Counted from the stretch's first letter, positions 37,681 to 45,783 are shown. The stretch is DNA of 64,000 nt from an uncultured Dorea sp. (GCA_910585725.1 CAJUFA010000002.1:124001-188000), one strand, 5' to 3'. Translations and numbers: made by a program. The notes: generated from the letters alone by a model not told the origin.

Positions 37681-39090
37681 TTATTCAGCGTTTCTCTCTT
37701 CTTCTCTATCCCAAGAACCCATTACTTTCAGTATAATATTACCCTTTTGAATTTCTTCCGAATCTGCATCATCCAACTCTCCAACAAATTGGAACTTCAA
37801 TTCTTCCCCCAATCCTAATATTACTTTGTATCCTCTTTCTTCCGGAACCTCCTCCAACACTTTCTGTGTGATGTCTATCTCCTCTCCGTTCTCCAACGTC
37901 AAATATATATATGAAAGCTCGCTCTCACTGTCATTTATCTCTCCCTTCCCCCTTAAAACATCAATTTCACCCTGTTCTTCATTCATATATAGAAGATCTG
38001 ATAAAATAAACACGCCTTCGGTTTCTCCTACATTCCTCAGCAAATACCAGGCAGAACAAGAACGTCCTTCTTCATTTCTTTCCCACTTATCTATTACAAA
38101 CTCAACTGGCTTAAATTCTTTTAATTCGATAACTTCTGTATCCTCTTTTTCTTCTATCTCCTCATTCTGCCCTTTGGATTGACTTGTCTCTTCTTCCTCT
38201 GTAACTTCCTCATTCTTTGCGGTTTCTTCGCTTTCCTGATCTCCTCCGTCTAACCGTCCTTCCTTATTCTCATTTATCTCTCCACTATTTGCATCTGCAT
38301 TATCAACTTGAGATGCTTCATCTGATGTCTGTTTCAAATCCCAGGAATATGCCACCGTTACCGCAACGTCTCCGTCCTTCCAGCTTTCTGACGCATATTC
38401 GTTCACTTCTCCTTCAAAACAAAGAGATACTTCTTCTCCTGGCTGTAATTCCGCCTGATAAGTCGAATCATTCTCAGATAAGTCTATCCGATCGCCGTTT
38501 CCGAATATAATCTGCATACAGATCAATTTCTCATCACCGTCATGCAAACCTGCCCGATTGGTTGTAACAACCGCTCCGCTCTGCTCCGACACTTTACATG
38601 CGAGATTGGACAACGTCAGCATTCCTGGTTCTTTTCCATCATTCCGAATTACATATTGTTCAGAATAGATCTGGCTCTTCCCGTCCATTTCCCACGGATC
38701 TATAACAACCTCCAACTTCTGAGGTATCTGTAACTGTTTCAGATCGGTATCTTCCGGTTCGCTTTTTTCTTTGTTTTTCTCTTTATTTATCTCTTCATCA
38801 TTTACTTCTGTCAGATGTTTAGCCTTGATATCTTGTTCATTCCCGCTATCGTTTTGAAACTCTAATAGAGAAGGAATATCATTTGAATTTAACCGGGACA
38901 TTTCAGTGATTTCAAATGGGTTCTGCAATATTTGACTTTGACTGCTAAAACTCTCCAGCCCGGCGCCTGACAATAGATCCCCGACGTTTTTTTTCTTTTC
39001 AAGTGATTCTTCTGCCTTCACCAACATTCCAGGGAAACAACAATTAACACACACTAACAAGGCTAAAGCTTTTACTATGTTACTTTTCAT
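37681..39090 (-). CDS. Secreted two-domain surface protein, first gene of surface operon
   Basis: A 469-residue exported acidic protein. Signal peptide at residues 1 to about 26 (CFPGMLVKA). Two copies of one beta-rich domain are present: one opening VVIDPWEMDGKSQIYSEQYV, the second opening FVIDKWERNEEGRSCSAWYL. They are separated by a Glu/Ser/Asn-rich linker of about 60 residues (many EE and DN). The same domain is seen in the third gene of the operon. No sortase motif. GGAGG precedes the ATG. The dead TnpB gene and its structured downstream region lie just upstream on the same strand. Function unknown; probably structural or adhesive. Confidence 0.68.
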   Translation of the reverse strand: MKSNIVKALALLVCVNCCFPGMLVKAEESLEKKKNVGDLLSGAGLESFSSQSQILQNPFEITEMSRLNSNDIPSLLEFQNDSGNEQDIKAKHLTEVNDEEINKEKNKEKSEPEDTDLKQLQIPQKLEVVIDPWEMDGKSQIYSEQYVIRNDGKEPGMLTLSNLACKVSEQSGAVVTTNRAGLHDGDEKLICMQIIFGNGDRIDLSENDSTYQAELQPGEEVSLCFEGEVNEYASESWKDGDVAVTVAYSWDLKQTSDEASQVDNADANSGEINENKEGRLDGGDQESEETAKNEEVTEEEETSQSKGQNEEIEEKEDTEVIELKEFKPVEFVIDKWERNEEGRSCSAWYLLRNVGETEGVFILSDLLYMNEEQGEIDVLRGKGEINDSESELSYIYLTLENGEEIDITQKVLEEVPEERGYKVILGLGEELKFQFVGELDDADSEEIQKGNIILKVMGSWDREEERNAE

Positions 39091-39310
39091 ATCGCCGTCA
39101 CCTCCATCTGCAAACTGTCATCTACCTAAATAAAAGATTTAATATGCTTGTTTATCTAATTCCCTATACCTTTTCTCTCATCAATATCTAATCGCTTAAT
39201 ATATATAAATAAGGCATATAAACTTTAAAATGCATCTACATTGAAGTACTTTCACTTCTTATTCATACCCTTTCATACCTCTCCATATCTTTATTCACCC
39301 CGCATACATT

Positions 39311-39540
39311 CAGATTAAATAAGATATATTGGTCCCCTGTCCTTCGACAGATGATGCAAGTCTCCCTGCTTCGCTCCCTGCTACGTCATAATCATCGGAT
39401 TATGTTCACAAGGTCCTGGCCTACCCAATACGCAGCTTCCGGGATAACCCCTTCAACCGCCTTCTAATGCCGTATCGGTGCACTGACACACTGACACTCT
39501 GACACTCTGAACATGGATACCAATGTGTCAATACACCCCT
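39311..39540 (-). ncRNA. Candidate guide (omega-like) RNA downstream of the dead TnpB
   Basis: The region after the tnpB-like stop on the minus strand is gene-free and structured, as in TnpB loci, where the guide RNA overlaps and follows the 3' end of the gene. Visible hairpins on the minus strand: CATAATC-CGAT-GATTATG (39387-39404) and CTGTC-GAAG-GACAG (39337-39350), with a repeated AGCAGGGA between them. The last hairpin is followed by GGGACC (39331-39336). If that ends the scaffold, the guide would be the next 16-20 bases, AATATATCTTATTTAATCTG (39330-39311). Boundaries are inferred, not shown. Confidence 0.42.
39483..39514. repeat. 8-bp tandem repeat (CTGACACT type)
   Basis: Four consecutive 8-bp units, CTGACACA, CTGACACT, CTGACACT, CTGAACAT. 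It lies 180 bp after the TnpB-like stop, inside the region proposed to be transcribed as a guide RNA. Function unknown; it could be a spacer in the RNA or a slipped-strand site. Confidence 0.8.
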
Positions 39541-39690
39541 TTTTATATAGCAGGCATACCGCCCGCCTTATCATGAACCCGCCTCTTAGTCCTCAGGAGA
39601 TCCATCCGCAGATACCGCATAACCGCGTCTCTGTCAATCCCTTCCGGTAAAACCCCGGTTCATCACCGGCGCTTATCTAAATGGCTGTTC

Positions 39691-41022
39691 TTATGACCAA
39701 ACTTTCCTATTATATAACACGCCATCTCCCTGCCCCCGCCTCTTTACATTCCGGGCAGTATTCATCTTTTCTTCCGCCTGATATCCACAAACCGGACAGC
39801 AGAACATCCCTTCCGCTTTCTTCCCGAATGCCCCGCACTCACTGCACTTATTACTGATATCTTTCCCCAGCACTTCCACGATCTCCACCGACTGCTCCCT
39901 GCATTTCTGCGTCAATCGTTTCCGGATATACCCTCTCTGCCACTGGCCGACCGTATAATTAATCTTCTTATTAGATCCGCCTGCCTGCGGCTTCGGAAAC
40001 TTTACGATATAGATGGTCTTTGGTTTCTCTTCTTCGATAAAACGATTCAGCTCCTGATTAATATAACCGTGAAGCTTTTCTTCCAGACGCCGTTTCTTCG
40101 TCTGATATTTCTTACGTCCCGGATTATCCTCTTTATTCTTTCGGTAGCTTCTGGTCTGCTCCCGTATCCAGTCCGAATATTCCAACTGATGTATGCCCAG
40201 CTCTTCTCCATAATGATGCCCCTTATCTGTCGTAAGCATAGTATAAAGCCCCGCCGCCACACCAACCTGATTCAGATAATCCCCGTGGCTGTGTACGGAG
40301 ACGCTTATCGGAACCATGATCTCGATACGGTTCTCCAGCGGATACAGCTTAATCCTCAACTGGCATTTGTACCGGTTGTTGTCTGTCAGCGGAACAAAGA
40401 CTCGCTTCCGCTTCTCTTTGATGGAAATATATATCCCATGATCCGCGTAACGGTATGCCCTCTCCGATATGGAAAATACATCCGCCGTATCCGTATGCAG
40501 CCTCATATGGTATTTCCGCACCTGTCTGCACAGATAACGGTGCAGCCGGTCTGTCTCCACCTGTTCCGCCAGTTCAAGATACTGTTTATTAAGTTTTGCT
40601 GCCAGTTCCACCGGCTTCTGGTTTAATACTTGCTCGAACGCATTATTAACTTTCAATAAGAAACAAAGATAATGCTTCTCTTCTTCCGTAAAGCTTTCAT
40701 TCTTGCGGACCAGTTTTACGATTTTCGACTTCGTCCTCGTCCACCGGCTCTTGATATCCCCCAATGCGTCGAAAACTGCCAGGTAGAAATAGACCGCCGG
40801 CATTCCTAATGTTTCCCGGTATCCGCTTGCAGTCATCTCATTCTGCACCGTGTACCCCGGATAGATCTTCGAGAGACTACCTATCCCGCCGTATCGGACA
40901 TATACATAGTTTTTTACCTTCCGAAAGTCCTCCGCAATATCCAGAAGCCTCTGCATATCCCCAAAAGAGACAGGTTCCTTATTATATTGACGAACTGTCT
41001 TACACACCTTGTCTGACGACAT
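39691..41022 (-). CDS. TnpB-family protein with inactivated RuvC nuclease (TldR-like candidate)
   Basis: A 443-residue IS200/IS605 TnpB-type protein. The ATG at 41022 is chosen because GAGGGAG lies six bases upstream; the open frame extends to 41142 from a TTG and includes a hairpin, which looks like leader. All three RuvC catalytic positions are replaced: the first Asp in VGVAAG (Ala256, normally VGIDxG), the Glu at Val340 in IYIVKF (normally IVxED), and the last Asp at Lys419 in EEKMNTARN (normally ADxNAxRN). The zinc ribbon is intact (C393, C396, C409, C412). The ORF is full length with no stops, no TnpA gene is nearby and no IS ends are evident. This fits a domesticated nuclease-dead, RNA-guided DNA-binding protein. 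The alternative is a recently dead transposon gene. Confidence 0.82.
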   Translation of the reverse strand: MSSDKVCKTVRQYNKEPVSFGDMQRLLDIAEDFRKVKNYVYVRYGGIGSLSKIYPGYTVQNEMTASGYRETLGMPAVYFYLAVFDALGDIKSRWTRTKSKIVKLVRKNESFTEEEKHYLCFLLKVNNAFEQVLNQKPVELAAKLNKQYLELAEQVETDRLHRYLCRQVRKYHMRLHTDTADVFSISERAYRYADHGIYISIKEKRKRVFVPLTDNNRYKCQLRIKLYPLENRIEIMVPISVSVHSHGDYLNQVGVAAGLYTMLTTDKGHHYGEELGIHQLEYSDWIREQTRSYRKNKEDNPGRKKYQTKKRRLEEKLHGYINQELNRFIEEEKPKTIYIVKFPKPQAGGSNKKINYTVGQWQRGYIRKRLTQKCREQSVEIVEVLGKDISNKCSECGAFGKKAEGMFCCPVCGYQAEEKMNTARNVKRRGQGDGVLYNRKVWS

Positions 41023-41087
41023 CGCTGCTCCCTCGCACGAATGATGTGAATTCCCCTGAAATACGCGCTTTTCCGGCAAAGCCGACC

Positions 41088-41115
41088 ATTCCGAAAAAGT
41101 ATAGGTTTTCGGAAT
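41088..41115 (-). promoter_or_regulatory. Perfect hairpin in the leader of the TnpB-like gene
   Basis: On the minus strand ATTCCGAAAA, loop CCTATACT, TTTTCGGAAT: a perfect ten-pair stem. It lies 66 bp ahead of the chosen ATG. Its 20-bp core is repeated, inverted, at 41230-41249 with one mismatch. It may be an RNA element or a dimeric protein's operator. Confidence 0.6.
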
Positions 41116-41170
41116 AATTTCCATGGAAAAATTTTTAGGCAAAGATTACAAAAAAAGTGGGTTAAGTTTA

Positions 41171-41199
41171 TTGACTTATTGTCGATAGTATATTAGAAT
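41171..41199 (+). promoter_or_regulatory. Plus-strand promoter with no ORF behind it
   Basis: TTGACT, 17 bp, TAGAAT. Predicted start about 41206. It points away from the TnpB-like gene into a gene-free stretch that ends in a hairpin with six T's at 41227-41260. A short RNA of about 55 nt could be made. Confidence 0.5.
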
Positions 41200-41226
41200 G
41201 ACTTAGAAATCACGTGAGATACAGCG

Positions 41227-41260
41227 TTACGAAAACCTATACATTTTCGTAATGTTTTTT
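41227..41260 (+). terminator. Hairpin plus T-run, second copy of the CCTATAC hairpin
   Basis: TTACGAAAA, loop CCTATACA, TTTTCGTAA, then TG and six T's. It has the form of an intrinsic terminator on the plus strand. The core CGAAAACCTATAC is shared exactly with the hairpin in the TnpB-like leader, while the outer stem bases differ but remain paired in both copies. Confidence 0.6.
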
Positions 41261-41315
41261 GTCGTTCTTAGATAGAAAAATTCTTTAATCTTTAAAGAAA
41301 TTGATAATTGATACA

Positions 41316-41359
41316 AAACGCCCTTAGCTATGAGCCTCTACCCACAGCTAAGGGCGTTT
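41316..41359. terminator. Strong bidirectional terminator
   Basis: AAACGCCCTTAGCT and AGCTAAGGGCGTTT form a perfect 14-pair stem. On the minus strand a T-rich run follows (TTTTGTATC), fitting the end of the MATE transcript that stops at 41500. The remainder of 41360-41499 has no gene or other recognisable element. Confidence 0.8.
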
Positions 41360-41499
41360 CTATATAACCCACGCTAAATACCTTTCTTTTTCGCGCAGAA
41401 TATTTTTCTGAGAATGCCGCTTTACAAACGCAGACACAGCGGGCCGCGCCGAGGCTTGCGGGAGTTGCGCTATCAGTAAAAATCCGGCGAAACATAAGG

Positions 41500-42840
41500 T
41501 TATTTAATCTGGGTTATACTCGAATCTTTCACATACATAACAATACAGATAATCGCCAAAGCGGTCTCTACCACCGGCTGCGCCGCAATAACCCCGTCTA
41601 ATTTCCACAAGTTATTGAGAATCACTACTGCCGGTATGAATAATACTACATTCCTCATAATCGTAATGAGCAAAGATTTTACCGCAAAGCCTAATGCCTG
41701 GAAATAACTCGTTACCATATTGATGATGCCGAGCATCGGAGCCGACAGACCTAAAATACTGATAAAATAACCGGTCTGATGTATAAGCTGTTTATCATGG
41801 AGAAATACGCTTGCCAGCTTAGTCCCAAATAACCAAAATACGGCTAAAAAGACCGCTCCCAAAAGGATTCCGTAAATTGTCGACGTTTTCACCGTTTGCG
41901 CCATACGCTCCTTTTTCCCTGCGCCGTAATAATATCCTGCCAGCGGAGCGACTCCCTGTGAAAGACCAACCGACAGCATAATCGGAACCATATCAACTTT
42001 GTAGGCAATTCCATATGACGCGACCGCATTGGAACCATATAGTCCGATATAGTTATTGAGAATGATATTGGAGACGCTGAGCAAAACGGTAATAAGCGCG
42101 CCGGGTATTCCGATGCTCACCACGCTGCGGACCATTTTTTTAGACGGCGCAAAATCTTTGACCGAAAGCGATACCAGATAATTTCCTTTTCCCCTTGCCT
42201 GAATCATACAAACCAGATAATAGACCGTGGAGCAAAAGAATCCAAAGGATGTGGCGAGCGCGGCGCCAGCCGTTCCCCTGTCCAATAACACGATAAAGAC
42301 AAAATCAAAAATTATATTGACGGAATTTCCCAATGCCAGTCCAATAGTGCTTTCCTTTATAAAACCAAGCGAGCGGAAAAGATGAACTAATCCATTGGAA
42401 AGGATAATAAAGGGCGCTCCAATAAAAATATATTTCAGATAATCGTAGGTATAAGCCATGTTCTCTGCATCGGCGCCCGATATTCTTGCTATCGGTTCCA
42501 TAAATAGAAAACCTGCGAGCAGAATAACGATTCCGGCAATCGCCATTGCATACAGACAAAAATTCAGCGTACTTCTTACTTCTTTATTTTTCTCCTCCCC
42601 TAAGAGTCTGGCTATCACACTGTTTCCGCCCATGCCAAAGACAGAAGCAACAGACATAATAATTAAAAGAATCGGCGTACACAGAGTAACCGCGGCGATC
42701 ATTGCAGGCTCCTTTGTCAAAGAGACAAAAAAAGTATCTGCAATGTTATAGATCAGCGTCGTAAGCTGGCCCAACATGGCAGGCAAACCCATACGCATAA
42801 TCGCTTTTGAAATGTTTTGTTCTTCAAATACCGTTGCCAT
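41500..42840 (-). CDS. MATE-family efflux transporter
   Basis: A 446-residue membrane protein with twelve hydrophobic segments and the MATE layout. The start is MATVFEEQNISKAIMRMGLP, then PAMLGQLTTLIYNIADTFFV in helix 1; GMGGNSVIARLLGE follows the first repeat and VAPLAGYYYGAGKKERM stands in the second. It is likely a Na+- or H+-driven exporter of drugs or metabolites. ATG at 42840 with GGAGG ten bases upstream. Divergent from the Crp/Fnr-type gene, whose palindromic site lies in the shared region. Confidence 0.9.
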   Translation of the reverse strand: MATVFEEQNISKAIMRMGLPAMLGQLTTLIYNIADTFFVSLTKEPAMIAAVTLCTPILLIIMSVASVFGMGGNSVIARLLGEEKNKEVRSTLNFCLYAMAIAGIVILLAGFLFMEPIARISGADAENMAYTYDYLKYIFIGAPFIILSNGLVHLFRSLGFIKESTIGLALGNSVNIIFDFVFIVLLDRGTAGAALATSFGFFCSTVYYLVCMIQARGKGNYLVSLSVKDFAPSKKMVRSVVSIGIPGALITVLLSVSNIILNNYIGLYGSNAVASYGIAYKVDMVPIMLSVGLSQGVAPLAGYYYGAGKKERMAQTVKTSTIYGILLGAVFLAVFWLFGTKLASVFLHDKQLIHQTGYFISILGLSAPMLGIINMVTSYFQALGFAVKSLLITIMRNVVLFIPAVVILNNLWKLDGVIAAQPVVETALAIICIVMYVKDSSITQIK

Positions 42841-42867
42841 CAAAATAAAACCTCCATGATTTTCTTC

Positions 42868-42922
42868 TTGTAATTTTTATTAATATACATTATAATCAGT
42901 CCAAAAACTCGGACATATGTCC
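42868..42922 (+). promoter_or_regulatory. Promoter and 12-bp palindrome between MATE and Crp-type genes
   Basis: TTGTAA (42868), 17 bp, TATAAT (42891) gives a plus-strand promoter for the regulator gene. The perfect palindrome GGACATATGTCC (42911-42922) lies just downstream of the start site, where a bound protein would block transcription. It is therefore a candidate autoregulatory operator that could also serve the divergent MATE gene. Confidence 0.6.
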
Positions 42923-42940
42923 TGTTTGGAGAGAAAACGT

Positions 42941-43630
42941 ATGAAAAAAATATATGATAAAGAAATCATTGAAACCTATTTGAAGCAAACAAAGTTTGAA
43001 TCTGTAATGAGAGACCTTCAGAAACATTTATTTGTGGCACAATACGAAAAAGGCGAATTCGTTACCACGCCGTTACAGAAAGAGTATTTATTCCAAATTA
43101 TAATTCAGGGTTCTCTAAATATTTATTTTATTAGAGACGACGGATCGGTATATTCTCTTGCTATCAGCCAAAAGAATGATTTACTTGGTGAAATGGAAAT
43201 CTTTTCACACCAAACTGGCAACGTTTATGCCGAAGCAACTGATGATTTGATCTGCCTTGCTCTATCTATCGAAACAAGCAAAGACGCCCTGCTGGAAAAC
43301 TGCCGGTTCTTACAATTGATATGTGAATCTTTAGCCCAAAAGATGGAATCTGTCACAACCATCGACGCCGCTCCCGTAAGCTTAAAACAGCGCGTCCTGA
43401 CTTACATGATGTACAAATGCAATGAAGAAGAACTGAAAGGCTTGCAGAAAGCCGCATTTCACTTAAACTGCAGCGCCCGCCAACTGCAGAGAATCTTGAA
43501 TCAGCATGAAGCCGAGGGAACAGTCATCAAAACCGGTAAAGGAACTTACAAACTTATCGCCTCCTCATTTTTCTCATCTAAAGCAGACTCCGCTGCACCT
43601 GGCAGCAAAGGAAGGAACATTGCTATATGA
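42941..43630 (+). CDS. Crp/Fnr-family transcriptional regulator
   Basis: A 229-residue regulator. The ATG at 42941 is preferred because GGAGAG precedes it. An N-terminal cyclic-nucleotide-binding-like beta roll is visible (LFQIIIQGSLNIYFIRDDG, DLLGEMEIF), with a long dimer helix and a C-terminal winged helix (LKQRVLTYMMYKC, LNCSARQLQRILNQHEAEG). No cysteine cluster for FeS binding, so not a true FNR; the effector is unknown. Divergent from the MATE exporter, which it probably controls. Confidence 0.83.
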   Translation: MKKIYDKEIIETYLKQTKFESVMRDLQKHLFVAQYEKGEFVTTPLQKEYLFQIIIQGSLNIYFIRDDGSVYSLAISQKNDLLGEMEIFSHQTGNVYAEATDDLICLALSIETSKDALLENCRFLQLICESLAQKMESVTTIDAAPVSLKQRVLTYMMYKCNEEELKGLQKAAFHLNCSARQLQRILNQHEAEGTVIKTGKGTYKLIASSFFSSKADSAAPGSKGRNIAI

Positions 43631-43677
43631 AATACTGACGCTGCATATAATATAAATAGAAGGTATTCAAGATGTCT

Positions 43678-43733
43678 CTCTGTTTTATGGCATTTTTGGG
43701 CATAAAACAGAGGCTGCCGTTCCGGCAGCCTCT
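43678..43733 (-). terminator. Terminator with overlapping alternative hairpin
   Basis: AGAGGCTGCCG, loop TTC, CGGCAGCCTCT (43709-43733) is an 11-pair stem; on the minus strand GTTTTATG follows. It terminates the polyol operon that ends at 43771. A second perfect 12-pair hairpin, CTCTGTTTTATG/CATAAAACAGAG (43678-43712), shares four bases with it, so the two cannot form fully at once. Confidence 0.75.
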
Positions 43734-43770
43734 TCATTCTATATCATCATGCAGTAAATTATGTAATTCC

Positions 43771-44685
43771 TTAGCGATTCAGCAGCTCACGCTCGATAAT
43801 CTCTCTTGCTTTCGGCGCCTCTACATTCATACGTTCCGGATAACCAAAGATAGATACGCAGGAAATAGCGTCTCCGCCCACCTTGAACTGCCTGTTGGCA
43901 AAATCCATCTCTCTTAACGTCTCAAAGATCCCCTCGAAATCTACATCCCCTTCTCCCATCGGGTTATGCTGATGGATAGAAACATCTTCTCTTCCCATGC
44001 TGTTAAGCCACGGTGGATTTAAGATATATCTGCAGTCCTTAGTCTGGTTAAAAGTATCCGCGAATAATACGTGGCTCAAATCGTCGCCCGCGTACCTTAA
44101 CATCGAACGCACGTCGCCCACACCTTTGTCATAGAAGAACCCATGAGGGGAAGAGTATACATATTTCAGGTTATCTGAACGATAGCTCTTCACCATATCG
44201 CAGGTTTCATTATTCAATTCGCAGAAATCCCAGGGATGCGACTGAATCTCTACACGGATTCCCTCTTTCTCGAACAATGGAAGTAATTCGTCCATAGAAC
44301 GGAACCACATACCGTTACAGATCTCCTGCTGGTTCGGATCCCCGGAAAGCTCCGTATTGATTACCTGTACGCCCATATCTACCGCGATCTCAACGATTCT
44401 CTTCCAGTTCGCTACCGCCATCTTTCTCTGCTCCTCCGTAGGACCGGACCAACGGTACACTACGATGAAAGACGAGATCTCCACACCAGTCTCCTTAAGA
44501 GCCTTGCGGTATTCCGCTTCGCACTCCCTTGAGAAAAGCGGATGCTTATAGAACGGATTAATACGAGGATGTGGGGACTGTTCGATATATTTATATCCCC
44601 AATCCGCTACCTGATGCACCATATCGTTGATGCTCATCTGCTTTGCCAGTACGTCTACGTCAAATGCTATCTTCAATTCCTGCAC
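43771..44685 (-). CDS. Sugar phosphate isomerase/epimerase (TIM barrel)
   Basis: A 304-residue protein of the AP-endonuclease-2-like TIM-barrel superfamily (IolE/IolI/hydroxypyruvate isomerase group). Visible features: ADWGYKYIEQSPHPRINPFY near the N-terminus, INTELSGDPNQQEICNGMW with a metal-ligand Glu, RVEIQSHPWDF, and HVLFADTFNQT with PMGEGDVDFEGIFE in the last third. Last gene of a three-gene minus-strand set under the LacI operator at 46.9 kb. Probably acts on an inosose or keto-sugar; which one cannot be told. Confidence 0.8.
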   Translation of the reverse strand: MQELKIAFDVDVLAKQMSINDMVHQVADWGYKYIEQSPHPRINPFYKHPLFSRECEAEYRKALKETGVEISSFIVVYRWSGPTEEQRKMAVANWKRIVEIAVDMGVQVINTELSGDPNQQEICNGMWFRSMDELLPLFEKEGIRVEIQSHPWDFCELNNETCDMVKSYRSDNLKYVYSSPHGFFYDKGVGDVRSMLRYAGDDLSHVLFADTFNQTKDCRYILNPPWLNSMGREDVSIHQHNPMGEGDVDFEGIFETLREMDFANRQFKVGGDAISCVSIFGYPERMNVEAPKAREIIERELLNR

Positions 44686-44818
44686 TCCCTTCTTTTTCCG
44701 GACACATGCCCTTATACTTATCTCTGTCTTTTATATTATCCTATAATCCCGCATGCTTTGCAACACATTTTCTTACTCTAAACCGAGACTTTAAACCGAG
44801 ACTTTAACCTGAAATACT

Positions 44819-45652
44819 CTATCCGAAATACTTCTCCACAAATGCTTTCGTAACCTCTGCTGCTTTCTTGACATTCTCTTCATGGGACATATCATAATAC
44901 TCCGGACGGAATTCTTCGATAGTGCACACGCCGTCGAATCCGATCTCCTTCAACGCCCCTGCGATCGCCGGATGATCAACTACGCCTTCTTCCGGCCACA
45001 GTCTCTTGTCATCGCCGCAGGAACCAAGCGGCAGGTCTTCACAGTCGTTCAGATGGTACGCGAAGATCTTCTTTCCGTCTGCATTCTTCAGATCTTCGAT
45101 CTTAGAACACATCTCATGGAAATGGAACGTATCGACGGTGATTCCCACATTGTCCCGGTCTACCGCTTTCACTACGTCATACGCCGTGCCAAACTGATTG
45201 ATGGAGCAGTTGGGAGCGCCGCAGAATTCCAGAGAAATCCTGATATCTGAGCCTACTTTATCAGACAGATAGCGAAGTCTCTCTACCGCCTCTTCCTTTA
45301 TCTCCGTCACACTCTTATCCTTAACGTCGAACTGCGGAACGGTGATCAGCATCTTCATGCCGATAGCCTTGCATACTTCAATGATAAAATCCGTCTCCTC
45401 GTCGATCTCTTTCTTACCGGCTTCGTCCCTCTGATTAAAATAGATCAGGGTATTGTATGCCCATGGTTTTAAATGATGATTCTTAAACCAGTCTGCAAGT
45501 TCCTCCAGTGTATGCTCCTTCAGATAATCTTTAATGCAGTCGAATCTGATCTCAATATAGTCAAAACCATATTTCTCACATGCTTCCAAATCAGCCATCA
45601 GAGACTGTCCTTTACATTCTAATGCTGTCGCTTCGTTAAAACCTAATTTCAT
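44819..45652 (-). CDS. Sugar phosphate isomerase/epimerase (IolI-like TIM barrel)
   Basis: A 277-residue member of the same superfamily as its neighbours. The ATG at 45652 is preferred over the one at 45658, because GGAG is nine bases from it and only three from the other. It opens MKLGFNEATALECKGQ; metal-site elements include ISLEFCGAPNC, VGITVDTFHFHEMC, FAYHLNDCEDLP and VCTIEEFRPEYY. The length and the final E...F fit IolI/inosose isomerases. It lies between the dehydrogenase gene (upstream) and the other isomerase gene. Confidence 0.8.
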   Translation of the reverse strand: MKLGFNEATALECKGQSLMADLEACEKYGFDYIEIRFDCIKDYLKEHTLEELADWFKNHHLKPWAYNTLIYFNQRDEAGKKEIDEETDFIIEVCKAIGMKMLITVPQFDVKDKSVTEIKEEAVERLRYLSDKVGSDIRISLEFCGAPNCSINQFGTAYDVVKAVDRDNVGITVDTFHFHEMCSKIEDLKNADGKKIFAYHLNDCEDLPLGSCGDDKRLWPEEGVVDHPAIAGALKEIGFDGVCTIEEFRPEYYDMSHEENVKKAAEVTKAFVEKYFG

Positions 45653-45783
45653 AATCATGGTCTCCTTTTTCTACGTCTTCTTTAATTATCAATACTGATA
45701 TATTCTGTTATTGCCGGCATATCATTTCTATCTCACTATTACCCATTTGCCGTCTGTTTTACTTATTGCTCAATCATTTTCTT

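Noticed and set aside
39311..39690. Possible CRISPR array or attachment site in the region after the TnpB-like gene
   Set aside because: The only tandem repeats are 8-bp units without spacers, and the rest is hairpin structure typical of a TnpB-type RNA, not a repeat-spacer array.
41022..41142. N-terminal 40-residue extension of the TnpB-like protein
   Set aside because: It would start with TTG or an ATG without a ribosome site and would contain the perfect leader hairpin; the ATG at 41022 has GAGGGAG and begins where the family-like sequence starts.
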